A stretch of DNA of 7,082 bases from an uncultured Erysipelotrichaceae bacterium (lineage in GTDB: Bacteria; Bacillota_I; Bacilli_A; Erysipelotrichales; Erysipelotrichaceae). The stretch lies in the NCBI GenBank assembly GCA_944325295.1, contig CALUZL010000118.1, forward strand, positions 1-7,082, written 5' to 3'. Shown here piece by piece: positions 1 through 6,016 of the stretch (positions are counted from its first letter, which is position 1; each line of letters opens with the position of its first letter). Position numbers and translations under genes: made by a program. The notes beneath the pieces were generated by a model, which did not search any database, was not told where the DNA came from, and was given only the letters and a program-made list of their open reading frames with translations.

Positions 1-315
1 GTCTCAATCCTTTACTACTTCCTTGTAAATCCGCTTTTGGTAAGGGCTGTAAGTCTCTATACCAGTCACATCGAGTTCTCGTTTGTGATCGGTATGTTTT
101 ACGGATTCATCCTCATCGATCTCTTCCAGACGCTGGGTGTCTCATCAAGGATCAGAAAGCTAGCCAAGGATAACGAGATCGTCGTAACCTATCTCAAATT
201 GAGAGATGAGTTGGCTCTCGATATCAAAAACAACCGCAAAGCCTTCTTCAGGATGCCGGATGGTAAAGATATCAGAGAATACATCGAAAATATCAAAAAT
301 CACCACCAATTATGA
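1..315 (+). CDS. C-terminal fragment of a membrane protein, probably a putative type IV ABC-transporter permease-like protein
   Basis: The frame is open from the first base to a TGA stop at 313-315, giving 104 residues with the start lying left of the window. The ATG at 37 is therefore probably internal. The first part is hydrophobic: a segment around residues 1-16 and a second around residues 27-45 containing FYGFILIDLFQTLG. A charged cytoplasmic-looking tail follows, with RIRKLAKDNEIVVTYLKLRD. A final YGF-ID membrane segment followed by a basic KIRKFAKENEI-like tail is what I remember from the Firmicutes family called putative ABC-transporter type IV (DUF1113/PF06541); this is recall, not a search. 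The substrate is unknown. A good terminator follows ten bases after the stop, so this gene ends its transcription unit. Any other short polytopic membrane protein is possible. Confidence 0.55.
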   Translation, partial: VSILYYFLVNPLLVRAVSLYTSHIEFSFVIGMFYGFILIDLFQTLGVSSRIRKLAKDNEIVVTYLKLRDELALDIKNNRKAFFRMPDGKDIREYIENIKNHHQL

Positions 316-324
316 TCTTATGAT

Positions 325-350
325 AACGGCTCTCAAAAGCCGTTTTCTTA
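325..350 (+). terminator. Intrinsic terminator of the left-edge membrane protein gene
   Basis: A perfect 7-bp stem pairs AACGGCT (325-331) with AGCCGTT (338-344) around a 6-nt loop. It runs into the T-rich tract TTTTCTTA. It begins nine bases after the upstream stop codon, in the right orientation to end plus-strand transcription. Confidence 0.8.
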
Positions 351-541
351 TAGTCAAAAGATCTATACACTCAAGAGAGATATCAGATCATTCCAAGTCA
401 TTTAATACTTTGCCTCAAACCTGATGACAGAGACAAACTGATATAAATCGCAAACGGAGTAAAGTATACTTCGCCATCAGCAATTATTTATAAAGACATG
501 GTTTAAAAAGTATCACTGATAAAAACTTGTCCACAGATCCA

Positions 542-577
542 AAAAAGATGGAATTTGATCGCTCTTTCCATCTTTTT
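542..577. terminator. Probable bidirectional terminator hairpin
   Basis: A 12-bp perfect stem pairs AAAAAGATGGAA (542-553) with TTCCATCTTTTT (566-577) around a 12-nt loop. The lower part of the stem is A:T only, so each strand leaves a U-rich 3' side after the GATGGAA core. The element can therefore act in both directions. It sits between convergent genes, which fits a shared or backup terminator. Confidence 0.6.
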
Positions 578-620
578 AAATGATCGTCTCAAATAATGCT
601 TAATTTAAGATCGTTTCAAT

Positions 621-645
621 AAAAAAGGTCAGGAGATCCTGACCT
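621..645 (-). terminator. Intrinsic terminator of the P-type ATPase gene
   Basis: On the minus strand AGGTCAGG (645-638) pairs with CCTGACCT (633-626) around a 4-nt loop, and the transcript then runs into TTTTT (625-621). The stem is GC-rich and starts 17 nt after the ATPase stop codon at 663-665. This is a textbook rho-independent terminator. Confidence 0.9.
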
Positions 646-662
646 GAAATCATGAATTGATT

Positions 663-3278
663 TTAGTGTTTATTTTTAAGTCTGCGGAAGAGCTTTATGA
701 CTTCCATGATCACTAACATCGACAGCGCCAAAGCGATCGCGACACCGACATGATAAGCATCTAAAGGTGCAAGCTCGAAGATGTTGTTCAAGAATGGTAC
801 ATAGATTATCACAAGCAACAGTAAAATCGCTAATGCCGCTGATCCCCAAAGGAATTTGTTGTTGAAGATCTGCTTGTTGAAGACACTCTTTTCGCTCTTG
901 ACGTTAAATGAGTGCACGATCTCGACTAGGACCAAGGTAATAAAGGCCATAGTCATACCGATTTCATGAGAGTCTCTATTGCCGATGATATAGGAAAGCA
1001 GGGTTATGATACCGACAAGGACGCCCTGATAGGCGATCTTGAAACCCAGACCATGGGCAAAGAACGATTCATCTTTTGGTCGCGGTTTCTGATAGATAAC
1101 ATCGTCATCGACAGGTTCCATACCGATCGCAAAGGCCGGAAGCGTATCGGTTATCAGGTTGACCCAAAGTAAGTGGATCGGCAGTAAAGGTACTCCGAGA
1201 CTGATACCGAAGAACGCTTGCAGACATGAAGCACCAAAGATCGTGATGACTTCACCGATATTACTTGCCAATAAGAAGTGAACGTCTTTTTTGATGTTGG
1301 CATAGATGCCCCGTCCCTGTTTTATCGCGTTTATGATCGTTGCGAAGTTGTCATCGGTCAGGATCATATCGGCAGCGTTTTTGGAGACGTCTGTTCCGGT
1401 AATACCCATCGCACAACCGATATCAGCGGCTTTCAGGGCCGGTGAGTCGTTGACGCCATCACCGGTCATCGCTACGACTTCGTTTTTAGCTTGGAAAGCT
1501 TTGACGATCCGTACTTTGTGCTCCGGAGCGACCCGGGCGTAGACGCGGATATTGTCGATATTCTTTTGCAGATCGTCATCACTCATCTTGTCGAGTTCGG
1601 CACCACTTATCGCCAACTGGCCATCTTCGATGATGTTTAGATCTTTAGCGATCGCTTTAGCAGTACTCAAATGGTCACCGGTGATCATCACGGTCTTGAC
1701 CCCACCGATCTTTGCCTGGGCGATCGCATCTTTGACCTCAAGGCGCGGCGGGTCAATCATGCCGGCAAGTCCGACAAAGGTCAGATCTTTTTCATAGTCT
1801 TCACTCTTAGGTTGACTTTCAACATCAGCTAATCTCTTTACAGCTACCGCCAAGACCCGCAGGGCGTCATTGGCCATGTTTTCGTTCATCTGTCTTGCTT
1901 CTTCAAGATCGACGTCTACACAACGGTCGATGATGATATCCGGAGCTCCTTTTGTGACTTGCAGGATTCCTTCGCCATCTTTTAAGAATACCGTCATCAT
2001 CTTGCGGTCGGAATCAAAAGCGATCTCTTCAAGACGCGGATAGCGTTTTTCCAGATCTTTCTTCTCTTCACCTAACAGATGGCTGGCATAGACAAAAGCT
2101 GTCTCCGTCGGATCACCGATACTTTTAAACGAACCATCTTTCTCTAAGACGATATCACCGTCACTGCAAAGCGTGAAGTATCTCAACATCTCTTTTACTT
2201 CATCATCAGCGTTTTCACTGAACTGTTTGAGCGCTGATCTCTTTGTATAAGTTCTGACCACAGTCATCTTGTTTTGCGTGAGGGTACCGGTCTTATCGGA
2301 ACAGATCACACCGCAACAGCCAAGAGTTTCGACTGCCGGAAGCTTTCTGACGATCGCATTGTATTTGACCATCTTCGATACACCGATCGATAAAACGATC
2401 GTAACGACAGTCGCAAGACCCTCAGGGATAGCAGCTACAGCTAAGGCAACAGCTGTCTTAAAGGCATCGAGGATGCCAAGACCGGTCATCATCTCCAAAC
2501 CGAAGACGACGACACAGATCGCCAAACACATGACACCGATGATCTTGGAGATCTGGTTTAGTTTTATCTGTAAAGGAGTGACATTGTCATCGTTTTTCTG
2601 AAGCATATCGGCGATCTTACCGATCTCGTTTTGCATACCGACGGAGGTGACGATCGCCAAACCGCGGCCGTATGTACACATCGTCGAGGCAAAGACCATA
2701 TTCTTTTGGTCACCTAAAGCGAGCTCATCTTTGGCAATGACTTCAGAAGTCTTATCGACCGGCAAGGACTCTCCGGTCAGGGCACTCTCATCGACCTGCA
2801 TCCGCATCGATTCGATGATCCGGGCATCAGAAGCGATGTAGTCACCGGCTTCGATCACTAATAGATCACCGACACAGACATCTTCTGACGGTATCGTGCA
2901 CTTCTTGCCATCTCTTATGACCTTGGCGTTTGGTGACGACAGTTTTTTGAGCGCTTCTAAAGATTTTTCCGCGCTGTTTTCCTGATAGACACCCAAGATG
3001 GCATTTATGAGAACGACCACCAAGATGATCAAGCTCTCGATCCACTCATTCGGATCGACTAATACCGATACCGCTGCCGCAATAAGCAAGATAATGATCA
3101 AGGGGTCTTTAAACTCTTTTAAGAATTTTACAAAAAGACTGTCCTTTTCCTCTTCTTTGAGCTCGTTTTTACCATAAGTACTCACTCTTTTGGCAACAGT
3201 TGTCGAGTCGATACCGTTTTTCAGATCGGTATCGAGCTCTTTGGCAAGGACCTCTGCACTCTTTTGATACTCTTTCAT
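663..3278 (-). CDS. SERCA-like (P2A) cation-transporting P-type ATPase, Ca2+/Mn2+ exporter
   Basis: This complete 871-residue pump probably uses ATP to move Ca2+ and/or Mn2+ out of the cytosol across the cell membrane. Visible landmarks, counted from the ATG at 3278, are: N-terminal cation-ATPase domain (about 1-55); actuator motif TGES at 168-171; TM4 PEGL at 285-288; phosphorylation site DKTGT with Asp328; nucleotide-binding KGAP at 443-446; TGD at 533-535; hinge TGDGVNDSP from 605. In TM5 Asn673 and Glu676 (NIGEV), in TM6 Asn707, Thr710 and Asp711, and probably Glu786 in TM8 match the SERCA Ca2+ ligands, so both sites look intact. About ten membrane segments are expected. I chose 3278 because AAGGAG lies 10 nt upstream. 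The in-frame ATG at 3335 falls inside riboswitch helix P1 and would add a basic 19-residue tail. The riboswitch leader implies induction by Mn2+. Family assignment is secure; the ion transported in the cell is inferred. Confidence 0.95.
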   Translation of the reverse strand: MKEYQKSAEVLAKELDTDLKNGIDSTTVAKRVSTYGKNELKEEEKDSLFVKFLKEFKDPLIIILLIAAAVSVLVDPNEWIESLIILVVVLINAILGVYQENSAEKSLEALKKLSSPNAKVIRDGKKCTIPSEDVCVGDLLVIEAGDYIASDARIIESMRMQVDESALTGESLPVDKTSEVIAKDELALGDQKNMVFASTMCTYGRGLAIVTSVGMQNEIGKIADMLQKNDDNVTPLQIKLNQISKIIGVMCLAICVVVFGLEMMTGLGILDAFKTAVALAVAAIPEGLATVVTIVLSIGVSKMVKYNAIVRKLPAVETLGCCGVICSDKTGTLTQNKMTVVRTYTKRSALKQFSENADDEVKEMLRYFTLCSDGDIVLEKDGSFKSIGDPTETAFVYASHLLGEEKKDLEKRYPRLEEIAFDSDRKMMTVFLKDGEGILQVTKGAPDIIIDRCVDVDLEEARQMNENMANDALRVLAVAVKRLADVESQPKSEDYEKDLTFVGLAGMIDPPRLEVKDAIAQAKIGGVKTVMITGDHLSTAKAIAKDLNIIEDGQLAISGAELDKMSDDDLQKNIDNIRVYARVAPEHKVRIVKAFQAKNEVVAMTGDGVNDSPALKAADIGCAMGITGTDVSKNAADMILTDDNFATIINAIKQGRGIYANIKKDVHFLLASNIGEVITIFGASCLQAFFGISLGVPLLPIHLLWVNLITDTLPAFAIGMEPVDDDVIYQKPRPKDESFFAHGLGFKIAYQGVLVGIITLLSYIIGNRDSHEIGMTMAFITLVLVEIVHSFNVKSEKSVFNKQIFNNKFLWGSAALAILLLLVIIYVPFLNNIFELAPLDAYHVGVAIALALSMLVIMEVIKLFRRLKNKH

Positions 3279-3288
3279 CAAATAAAAT

Positions 3289-3294
3289 CTCCTT
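3289..3294 (-). promoter_or_regulatory. Ribosome binding site that fixes the ATPase start at 3278
   Basis: The minus strand reads AAAAGGAG followed by a 10-nt A/T spacer and ATG. No comparable site precedes the upstream in-frame ATG at 3335, so translation most likely begins at MKEYQ. Confidence 0.8.
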
Positions 3295-3302
3295 TTCGCA
3301 TA

Positions 3303-3342
3303 TAAAAAAGACCGCGGCCTTTTTTTAAAAGCCATAGGTCTT
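3303..3342 (-). terminator. Riboswitch-controlled leader terminator (expression platform)
   Basis: On the minus strand AAGACC (3342-3337) pairs with GGTCTT (3313-3308). Inside it, GGCTTTT pairs with AAAGGCC (one G-U pair, AAAA loop). The stem runs into a tract of seven T. The left arm uses the same ACC that forms the 3' side of aptamer helix P1, so the two structures exclude each other. When P1 is stabilised by metal, the terminator should not form and the ATPase is transcribed. Confidence 0.8.
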
Positions 3343-3422
3343 GTCTTTTAATATCAAACCAGATAAGGGATATCGGTGTGTTGGCTTGACAACCGCGCTT
3401 GCGGTTAACTACTCCCCTATGC
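3332..3422 (-). promoter_or_regulatory. yybP-ykoY family Mn2+-sensing riboswitch aptamer
   Basis: The minus strand starts with GCATAGGGGAGTAG, carrying the GGGGAGTAG signature of the family (3417-3409), and ends with CAAGACCTATGGC (about 3344-3332). CATAGG (3421-3416) pairs with CCTATG (3338-3333) to close helix P1. A hairpin AACCGC-AAGC-GCGGTT follows at 3406-3391. Then come GTCA and a longer arm in which CAAGCC can pair with GGTTTG, capped by GATA/TATC. The family is established as a Mn2+ sensor that turns on exporters and P-type ATPases, including transcriptional versions like this one. The leader lies directly upstream of the ATPase. I assign it from the conserved motifs and pairing, not from a covariance-model search. 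Confidence 0.88.
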
Positions 3423-3430
3423 ACGAAAGT

Positions 3431-3458
3431 ATTATATCATTTTTTATTGACTTGTAAA
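3431..3458 (-). promoter_or_regulatory. Sigma-A-type promoter of the riboswitch-ATPase unit
   Basis: On the minus strand TTTACA (3458-3453) is followed by a 16-nt spacer and a perfect TATAAT (3436-3431). The TGA just before it makes an extended -10 (TGN). The predicted transcript start, near 3424-3425, falls immediately before the aptamer, as expected. A TTGACT further upstream is 27 nt from the -10, too far to be its partner. Confidence 0.8.
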
Positions 3459-3459
3459 C

Positions 3460-4172
3460 AATTAGTCAAATTTTAATACCGGTGATTAAGTGCACAACTA
3501 AATTCAACACCTGATATAGACCATTGAATTTATTTTTACAGTTAATTCATCTTCAGATCGAGTTTCATTAAGCCTAACATTTGCTATCATCCAAAACACA
3601 ACGAAAGCCTGGATCCTCAACAGTCTCTTCGGCTTCCGAAATAATCATCTTTTGATCCTCGTGACTATTCCTCTTTCTAATATCGTCTCTTCATAAAAGC
3701 GTTCCTCAACTCCTTTAAACTGAAGACGGTCATCAGTGATCAAACCAGTTACCTCTTTGATCTGAACATCAGTCTTAAAGAAGTTAAAGCAGCGCCTCGA
3801 TTATCGAAACCGGCTAAAGATAAAGATATCGCAAACTATGACAAGATAAAGGCCTATCTTCTATTTGAATCTTTAAACAACGAGAAACTGATCTGATATT
3901 GCGATCAAAAAACCGTCACTTTAGATAGATATGATGATAATCATGGCTCTGATATGTCTATACTCTTTATACATATCTTCTTTATTGCAAAAGCACAAAT
4001 CTAACTTTATCAGATCTATTCATCCGCCCAAAATGCCATGAATTTCCGCGCCCAGAAGATCAAGGAGATCATCGGTCAAGATGATCATAACATCGGAATA
4101 ACCCTATTCCTTTCATGCAGAATCATAAGGTTTATAAAATACCGAAATAAATCATTATAGCCAATGAGCCTA
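3460..4172. other. Gap without an intact gene; possible decayed plus-strand coding sequence
   Basis: About 710 bp separates the ATPase promoter from the end of the transketolase genes. I see no intact gene, tRNA or insertion-sequence end. Three stretches read like protein on the plus strand but in different frames and without credible starts. Open frame 3520-3696 contains hydrophobic NNHLLILVTIPLSNIV. Open frame 3681-3896 (71 residues, ending in TGA) contains SYLFDLNISLKEVK and NYDKIKAYLLFESLNNEKLI. Open frame 4005-4160, with an ATG at 4038, contains NFRAQKIKEIIGQDDHNI. The strand is opposite to both flanking minus-strand genes. I do not recognise the family, and chance open frames cannot be excluded. 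A small perfect inverted repeat, GATCATC/GATGATC, lies at 4067-4086 with no T-tract on either strand. Confidence 0.4.
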
Positions 4173-5099
4173 CTAACGAGCAGTACTCAAAATGACTTTT
4201 ACAAGGTGATCTGCGGTCAATCCATATTTCTTTAAAACATCTTTTGGCTTACCGCTTTCACCAAACTCGTCTTGTATTCCAATCGGTATCACGACATTGC
4301 TATTTTTACCGGCAACGGTCTCGGCAATTGTACTGAATAATCCTCCGATGATATTATGTTCCTCAAAAGTAAAATTAAACTTATGACGTCTGACAACATC
4401 TAATATTCCTTTATCATCAACAGGTTTCAGAGAAGAGACTTCTACCACAGTCGGATCTATATCGAAGTTTTTTAAAATATCAACTGCTTTTAGTGCTTCT
4501 TGAACCATAAGTCCGGTTGCAATTATACAGACATCAGATCCTTCCCTTAGTGTTTTGATCCTTTCAAAATCAAATAAACTTTTTTCATTATAGATATCCT
4601 CGCTCTTCCCTCTTTGCAACCTAACATAGCAGGGGCCATCCAGCTCAATAGCGTGCCTTATGATCGCTTTTGTTTCATAATAATCGGCAGGAACAAAGAC
4701 GCGCATATTTGGAAGAGCCCGCATTAGTGCTATATCCTCTATAGACTGGTGACTAGCTCCATCTTCTCCAACGCTAAGACCGGCGTGTGTCGCTATTATT
4801 GTTACATTCAGGTTTGGATAAGCTATCGAATTACGTATTATTTCAAAGGCTCTCCCTACCGCAAATACCGCAAAACTGGAAACAAGCGGTATCTTACCGC
4901 TAGCAGCAAGTCCGGCTGCCATGCCCATCATATTGCATTCTGCTATTCCGGCACTCACAAATCTGCCTGGAGCTACACTTTTGAATTCTATCGTTTTCGT
5001 CGATTTAGAAACGTCAGCATCCAAAACAACAATATTTGCGTTTTCTTTCGCAAGTTCTATTAACAATTCTCCATAAGCCACTCTCGTTTCGTGTTCCAT
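4173..5099 (-). CDS. Transketolase, C-terminal subunit (split enzyme)
   Basis: This 308-residue protein supplies the pyrimidine-binding and C-terminal domains of a two-piece, thiamine-diphosphate-dependent transketolase, which moves two-carbon ketol units between sugar phosphates in the cytosolic pentose phosphate pathway. GIAECNM carries the catalytic Glu54 that activates the cofactor. The loop HAGLSVGEDGASHQ (His105, His117) and VRLQRG (Arg160) match the substrate-phosphate and active-site elements of the family. The C-terminal domain has TFEEHNIIGGL from 244. The length is normal for the stand-alone subunit. Its ATG directly follows the TAG of the N-terminal subunit gene (zero spacing), with GGAGG 10 nt upstream inside that gene, so the two are almost certainly translationally coupled. 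A 1-deoxyxylulose-5-phosphate synthase is unlikely because that enzyme is a single long chain. I found no clear terminator after it. Confidence 0.93.
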   Translation of the reverse strand: MEHETRVAYGELLIELAKENANIVVLDADVSKSTKTIEFKSVAPGRFVSAGIAECNMMGMAAGLAASGKIPLVSSFAVFAVGRAFEIIRNSIAYPNLNVTIIATHAGLSVGEDGASHQSIEDIALMRALPNMRVFVPADYYETKAIIRHAIELDGPCYVRLQRGKSEDIYNEKSLFDFERIKTLREGSDVCIIATGLMVQEALKAVDILKNFDIDPTVVEVSSLKPVDDKGILDVVRRHKFNFTFEEHNIIGGLFSTIAETVAGKNSNVVIPIGIQDEFGESGKPKDVLKKYGLTADHLVKVILSTAR

Positions 5100-5915
5100 C
5101 TATAGCTGACCTCCAAGTTCTCTAATCGCCAGTTCATATTGTTTCTGATTCGGTGCGTTTCCATGCCACAATGTATCATTTTCCATAAAAGAGACACCTT
5201 TTCCTTTTACGGTATGGGCAATAACGACTTGTGCCGTATCTTTTATTTGGTCGCATTTTAAAAATGCGTCTCGGATACTATCAAAATCATGACCATCACA
5301 TTCAAAGACTTTTAATCCGAAGGCTTCAAATTTCTCTTTAAACGGTTCAGGACCGATTGTATCTTTTAACGTTCCGTCAAGTTGCAGCCCGTTATAATCC
5401 AAGATATATGTCAAATTGTGCAGTTCGTAATAATGAGCAGACATCATGGCTTCCCAAACCAGTCCTTCTTCACATTCTCCATCCCCCATCAAGCAATAAA
5501 TATGGTGGTCATTTCCGTCCATTTTATTGGCGATGGCCATACCAACAGCAGCCGAGACCCCCTGACCTAAGGATCCTGTCGACATATCTATTCCATCAAG
5601 ACATCGCATGCTCGGGTGTCCCTGAAGGCGGGAATTGATCCCTCTGAATGTGTGTAGATCTTCATTTAAAAGTCCTTTTTCATTCAACACAGCATATAGA
5701 AGAGGCGAGGCGTGCCCCTTAGATAAAACAAAACGATCTCTAGCGATCTTTTTAATGTTTTCTTTATCAATGTTCATTTTTTCAAAATAAAGAAAAGTGG
5801 TTATGTCAGTTGCGCTTAAAGATCCTCCTATGTGTCCGCTTTTAGCAAAGTAGACCATATCGACTATATTTTTTCTTACATTAATTGCATGTATTTTTAA
5901 TTCATCATTGTTCAT
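5100..5915 (-). CDS. Transketolase, N-terminal subunit (split enzyme)
   Basis: This 271-residue protein is the thiamine-diphosphate (PP) domain partner of the C-terminal subunit encoded directly downstream. Landmarks from the ATG at 5915 are: SGHIGG with His28; SKGHASP with His68; GHP with His100; GSLGQG at 114-119; the cofactor/Mg2+ motif starting GDGE at 144 and ending with Asn175 (Asp145 to Asn175 is 30 residues, as in full-length transketolases); HTVKGKG at 234-240; WHG at 250-252. All expected cofactor residues are present. I prefer 5915 over the in-frame ATG at 5933 because GGAGG lies 5 nt before 5915, whereas 5933 has no ribosome binding site and the site would fall inside the coding sequence. 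The regulator gene ends 90 nt upstream in the same direction, so the three genes may form one operon. Dihydroxyacetone synthase-like activity cannot be excluded. Confidence 0.93.
   Translation of the reverse strand: MNNDELKIHAINVRKNIVDMVYFAKSGHIGGSLSATDITTFLYFEKMNIDKENIKKIARDRFVLSKGHASPLLYAVLNEKGLLNEDLHTFRGINSRLQGHPSMRCLDGIDMSTGSLGQGVSAAVGMAIANKMDGNDHHIYCLMGDGECEEGLVWEAMMSAHYYELHNLTYILDYNGLQLDGTLKDTIGPEPFKEKFEAFGLKVFECDGHDFDSIRDAFLKCDQIKDTAQVVIAHTVKGKGVSFMENDTLWHGNAPNQKQYELAIRELGGQL
5110..5114 (-). promoter_or_regulatory. Ribosome binding site of the transketolase C-subunit inside the N-subunit gene
   Basis: GGAGG lies in the last codons of the N-terminal subunit gene, 10 nt before the ATG at 5099. 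The junction reads TAGATG, so terminating ribosomes can restart at once, which helps equal production of the two subunits. Confidence 0.7.
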
Positions 5916-5920
5916 ATTTT

Positions 5921-5925
5921 CCTCC
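5921..5925 (-). promoter_or_regulatory. Ribosome binding site that fixes the transketolase N-subunit start at 5915
   Basis: The minus strand reads TGGAGG AAAAT ATG. This strong site lies downstream of the alternative ATG at 5933, so the shorter 271-residue product is favoured. Confidence 0.8.
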
Positions 5926-5979
5926 ACAGACATAAAGAAAACAATATCGATAATACTTAATAAACGATACTTGGTTAGA

Positions 5980-6016
5980 TGTTATATTTTCTGGTTTTTG
6001 CTTGATTAATATAACA
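5980..6016. repeat. Inverted repeat between the regulator and transketolase genes
   Basis: TGTTATATT (5980-5988) and AATATAACA (6008-6016) are perfect 9-bp inverted arms with a 19-bp spacer. One arm overlaps the last codons and stop of the regulator. The stem is AT-rich and no T-tract follows on the minus strand, so a terminator is unlikely. It could be a protein-binding site or a weak RNA hairpin that modulates the 90-nt gap. It may also be chance in AT-rich DNA. Confidence 0.35.

Larger units (their letters stand above)
316..662. other. Convergent intergenic region without a gene
   Basis: This 347-bp stretch lies between the end of a plus-strand gene and the end of the minus-strand ATPase gene. 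It holds three hairpins, listed separately. The middle part (about 351-540) is AT-rich and contains a perfect 10-bp palindrome, AAGTATACTT, at 462-471. I see no ribosome binding site with a sensible reading frame and no RNA gene. The plus-strand open frame crossing 206-424 overlaps the left-edge gene out of frame and has no family features. Confidence 0.6.

Noticed and set aside
966..2841. Plus-strand open frames across the ATPase gene
   Set aside because: They are antisense shadows of a gene with continuous P-type ATPase motifs on the minus strand and show no family features of their own.
3279..3335. ATPase start at the upstream ATG (3335), adding MAFKKRPRSFLYAK and more
   Set aside because: That ATG is part of riboswitch helix P1, no ribosome binding site precedes it, and the segment spans the leader terminator. 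The ATG at 3278 has AAGGAG at good spacing.
3474..3479. TTGACT-like -35 box upstream of the ATPase promoter
   Set aside because: It lies roughly 27 nt from the TATAAT, outside the usable spacing. TTTACA at 3458-3453 with a 16-nt spacer is the better partner.
4067..4086. GATCATC/GATGATC hairpin as a terminator for the transketolase operon
   Set aside because: The stem is a perfect 7 bp with a 6-nt loop, but no T-tract follows on either strand and it lies about 90 nt past the stop in GATC-rich DNA, so chance is likely.
4749..5638. Plus-strand open frames across the two transketolase genes
   Set aside because: They lie opposite clear thiamine-diphosphate enzyme coding sequence and their translations are low-complexity or motif-free.
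5916..5933. Transketolase N-subunit start at the upstream ATG (5933)
   Set aside because: There is no ribosome binding site before 5933, while GGAGG lies between it and the ATG at 5915 with suitable spacing.
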